From CAZWRK01 sp964635875 (GTDB lineage Bacteria; Pseudomonadota; Gammaproteobacteria; Burkholderiales; Aquaspirillaceae), in the NCBI GenBank assembly GCA_964635875.1, contig CAZWRK010000128.1:1-11539 (forward strand): a stretch of 11,539 nucleotides of DNA, in the 5' to 3' direction. Below are positions 10,098-11,539 of the stretch, piece after piece. Both the position numbers and the translations under genes were made by a program. The notes under the pieces were generated by a model, which searched no databases, was not told the DNA's origin, and saw only the letters and a list, made by a program, of their open reading frames with translations. The first letter of the stretch is position 1; the number at the start of each line of letters is the position of its first letter.

Positions 10098-11539
10098 ATG
10101 CTGACTCTCGTTCCCATCCGTTTTGCTGGCGGGCAAGCTTTACGCGCCCTCAATGGCTGCTTATTACTGGCGCTCAGCGCCCTTGCCCATGCTGCGAATC
10201 CTGCCGCCAACATCCTGTTTGTACACGGCCAAGTCAATGTGATTGGCGAAAATGGCAAAGCCCGTCCGGCTCAAAAAGGCGGCGAGGTATTTGCCCATGA
10301 CAAAGTGACCACCGCCGCCGCAAGTAGCGCCCAACTGCGCTTTACCGACGGCGCACTGGTCGCGCTGCGCCCCGGCACCGAATACCGCATCGACGACTAC
10401 AAAATCGACCCCAACAACCCCAAAAACGAGGCCCAAAAAACCTCGTTGATTAAAGGCGGGCTACGTGCGATTACCGGCGCGATTGGTCATCGCACCCCCG
10501 AAAACGTCAGTTTTAGCACCCCCGTCGCCACCATGGGGATTCGCGGTACAGTGATTGCGCTGATTTATGTGCCCCCCGGTGGATTGCCCGAATTACCGAA
10601 TGTCGCCCCTGGCTTATATGCCATTGTTGAGCGCGGCCAAGCCGAGCTGAGCAACCCTGCTGGTGCCTTATCGATTCCAGCTGGCGGCATTGCCTTTGTC
10701 CCAAATGGACAAAGCGCGCCGATTTTTAGTCCGGGTCATATCAATCTATTTGGTGATCATGGCCGCACCCCGCCCAGCACCCAAGAAATAGACAAAACAG
10801 AAAACACAAGCCAAGCAGGCCAAGGCGCTGACAATACGCCAACAGGAAATAGCAGCAGCTTTATGCAGGTCTCGGGGACCGAAGCCGCGAGCTTCTTAGC
10901 GCAACAAAACGTCGTGCTCGTCCCCGTCGAAACCGCGCCTCAAGCCGCCACAGAGCAAAAAGCCACCGAACAAGTCACCCAAGAAACGCCAAAAACCGAT
11001 CCAACGCCCACCGAGCCAACAACACCAACAGAACCCACTACGCCGACTGAGCCCACTGAACCAACCACGCCCACTGAACCAACCACACCCACCGAGCCGA
11101 CCAAACCTCCAGTGACCGGCGGTGGGGGCGGAGGTGGAGGCTCCAGCACGCCCTCAACGCCACCCGGAACATTAAGCGTCGTTGCAGCGGGCGCGGGAAC
11201 GACCAGCAGTACGGATGGAACGCCTTCGGCCACACTGGCTTATCAAAGCAACCAAGTGATTGCCACAAAAATCAGCAATGGCGCAGGTACGACGCTTCAA
11301 GCCAATAGCGGCGCAACGGCGCAAAATGTCGGAAGTGCCACGCTTTCCGATGGGACGCCGGTTTACTGGGGTCGATGGAGCGCGGGTAGCTATACCCTGA
11401 CCTCGGGCGGCTCCCCTGCAAGCAACAGCAGCGACTTTCATTACATGCTCAGTGGGAATTATCTCAGTGTCTCGGCGTTCAACAATTTAGGCCGGACAGG
11501 GATTTACAAATACAGCCTCCAAGGTGGCTCTGGTTTTAG
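10098..11539 (+). CDS. FecR-domain secreted protein with TPE-repeat linker and beta-rich C-terminus (3' partial)
   Basis: An uninterrupted reading frame of 480 codons starts at ATG 10098 and reaches the window edge without a stop. The TAG forming the last three bases is out of frame. AAGG 8 bases upstream supports the start. Residues 1-32 look like a Sec signal peptide (AHA cleavage site); no lipobox follows the hydrophobic core. Residues about 40-155 form a FecR domain, with the hallmark TPVATMGIRGT at 141-151. A variable region (160-300) leads to a Thr-Pro-Glu repeat (302-335), eight glycines (341-348), and a Ser/Thr/Gly-rich beta-type domain (about 359 on) with WGRW (424-427) and FHY (447-449). 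From memory, other FecR-domain proteins share this WGRW...HY pattern. FecR is best known as an inner-membrane signalling protein, but no transmembrane segment after the signal peptide and no sigma factor gene are visible. I infer a periplasmic or surface protein, perhaps a substrate of the upstream barrel. Confidence 0.88.
   Translation, partial: MLTLVPIRFAGGQALRALNGCLLLALSALAHAANPAANILFVHGQVNVIGENGKARPAQKGGEVFAHDKVTTAAASSAQLRFTDGALVALRPGTEYRIDDYKIDPNNPKNEAQKTSLIKGGLRAITGAIGHRTPENVSFSTPVATMGIRGTVIALIYVPPGGLPELPNVAPGLYAIVERGQAELSNPAGALSIPAGGIAFVPNGQSAPIFSPGHINLFGDHGRTPPSTQEIDKTENTSQAGQGADNTPTGNSSSFMQVSGTEAASFLAQQNVVLVPVETAPQAATEQKATEQVTQETPKTDPTPTEPTTPTEPTTPTEPTEPTTPTEPTTPTEPTKPPVTGGGGGGGGSSTPSTPPGTLSVVAAGAGTTSSTDGTPSATLAYQSNQVIATKISNGAGTTLQANSGATAQNVGSATLSDGTPVYWGRWSAGSYTLTSGGSPASNSSDFHYMLSGNYLSVSAFNNLGRTGIYKYSLQGGSGF
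11001..11102 (+). repeat. In-gene Thr-Pro-Glu repeat (TTPTEP units)
   Basis: Within the FecR-domain gene, residues 302-335 consist of repeated T/P/E units, mostly TTPTEP with one shortened copy. Codons vary among copies (aca, acc, acg and act for Thr; cca, ccc and ccg for Pro), so the repeat is kept at protein level rather than as identical DNA. Such stretches are extended, flexible spacers in surface proteins. An eight-glycine run follows after six residues (11118-11141). Confidence 0.92.

Noticed and set aside
10098..10200. Lipoprotein signal in the FecR-domain protein (Cys at residue 21)
   Set aside because: The cysteine lies before the hydrophobic core rather than after it, so the context fits an ordinary signal peptide with AHA cleavage, not a lipobox.
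10940..11233. Minus-strand frame encoding a Val-Gly-Ser repeat protein
   Set aside because: It is the exact antisense shadow of the Thr-Pro-Glu repeat and Gly8 coding region of the FecR-domain gene.
11537..11539. TAG at the end of the window as stop codon of the FecR-domain gene
   Set aside because: Codons of that ORF begin at 10098, so the last complete codon is TTT at 11535-11537 and the TAG is out of frame. The gene continues past the window.

Overview
The window looks like chromosomal DNA of a Gram-negative bacterium. A betaproteobacterium (Neisseriales/Burkholderiales-like) is the best guess. This rests on moderately GC-rich coding bias, a cobalamin-dependent MetH, an RhlE-type helicase with a basic tail, a methyltransferase of a type I associate with Betaproteobacteria, and an outer-membrane beta-barrel protein ending in Phe. 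No sequence search was possible, so the taxonomy is inference. An exact run of 100 Ns inside one gene shows that this is a draft scaffold.

Left part (1-4978): metH (minus strand) ends at a strong intrinsic terminator at the left edge. It is divergent from a class I SAM-dependent methyltransferase gene (plus strand) that the assembly gap cuts in two. The two halves sit in different frames only because the 100-N filler is not a multiple of three.

Middle part (4979-8508): the methyltransferase converges on rhlE (minus strand), and a hairpin in the 60-bp gap terminates rhlE and perhaps both genes. Upstream of rhlE, also on the minus strand, is a membrane-bound diguanylate cyclase. It has a duplicated Cache-like periplasmic sensor, a HAMP linker and a GGEEF domain with an intact inhibitory site.

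Right part (8509-11539): a divergent, AT-rich control region of 236 bp separates the cyclase from a two-gene plus-strand unit. The first gene encodes a secreted TPR protein with a C-terminal outer-membrane beta-barrel, an architecture like that of Slam/type XI secretion proteins. Fifteen bases later begins a long ORF that runs off the window end. It has a Sec signal peptide, a FecR domain, a Thr-Pro-Glu repeat linker, an eight-glycine hinge and the start of a beta-rich C-terminal domain. The most interesting hypothesis is that these two form an outer-membrane exporter/surface-protein pair, possibly coordinated with the neighbouring c-di-GMP enzyme. The other genes are ordinary housekeeping functions.
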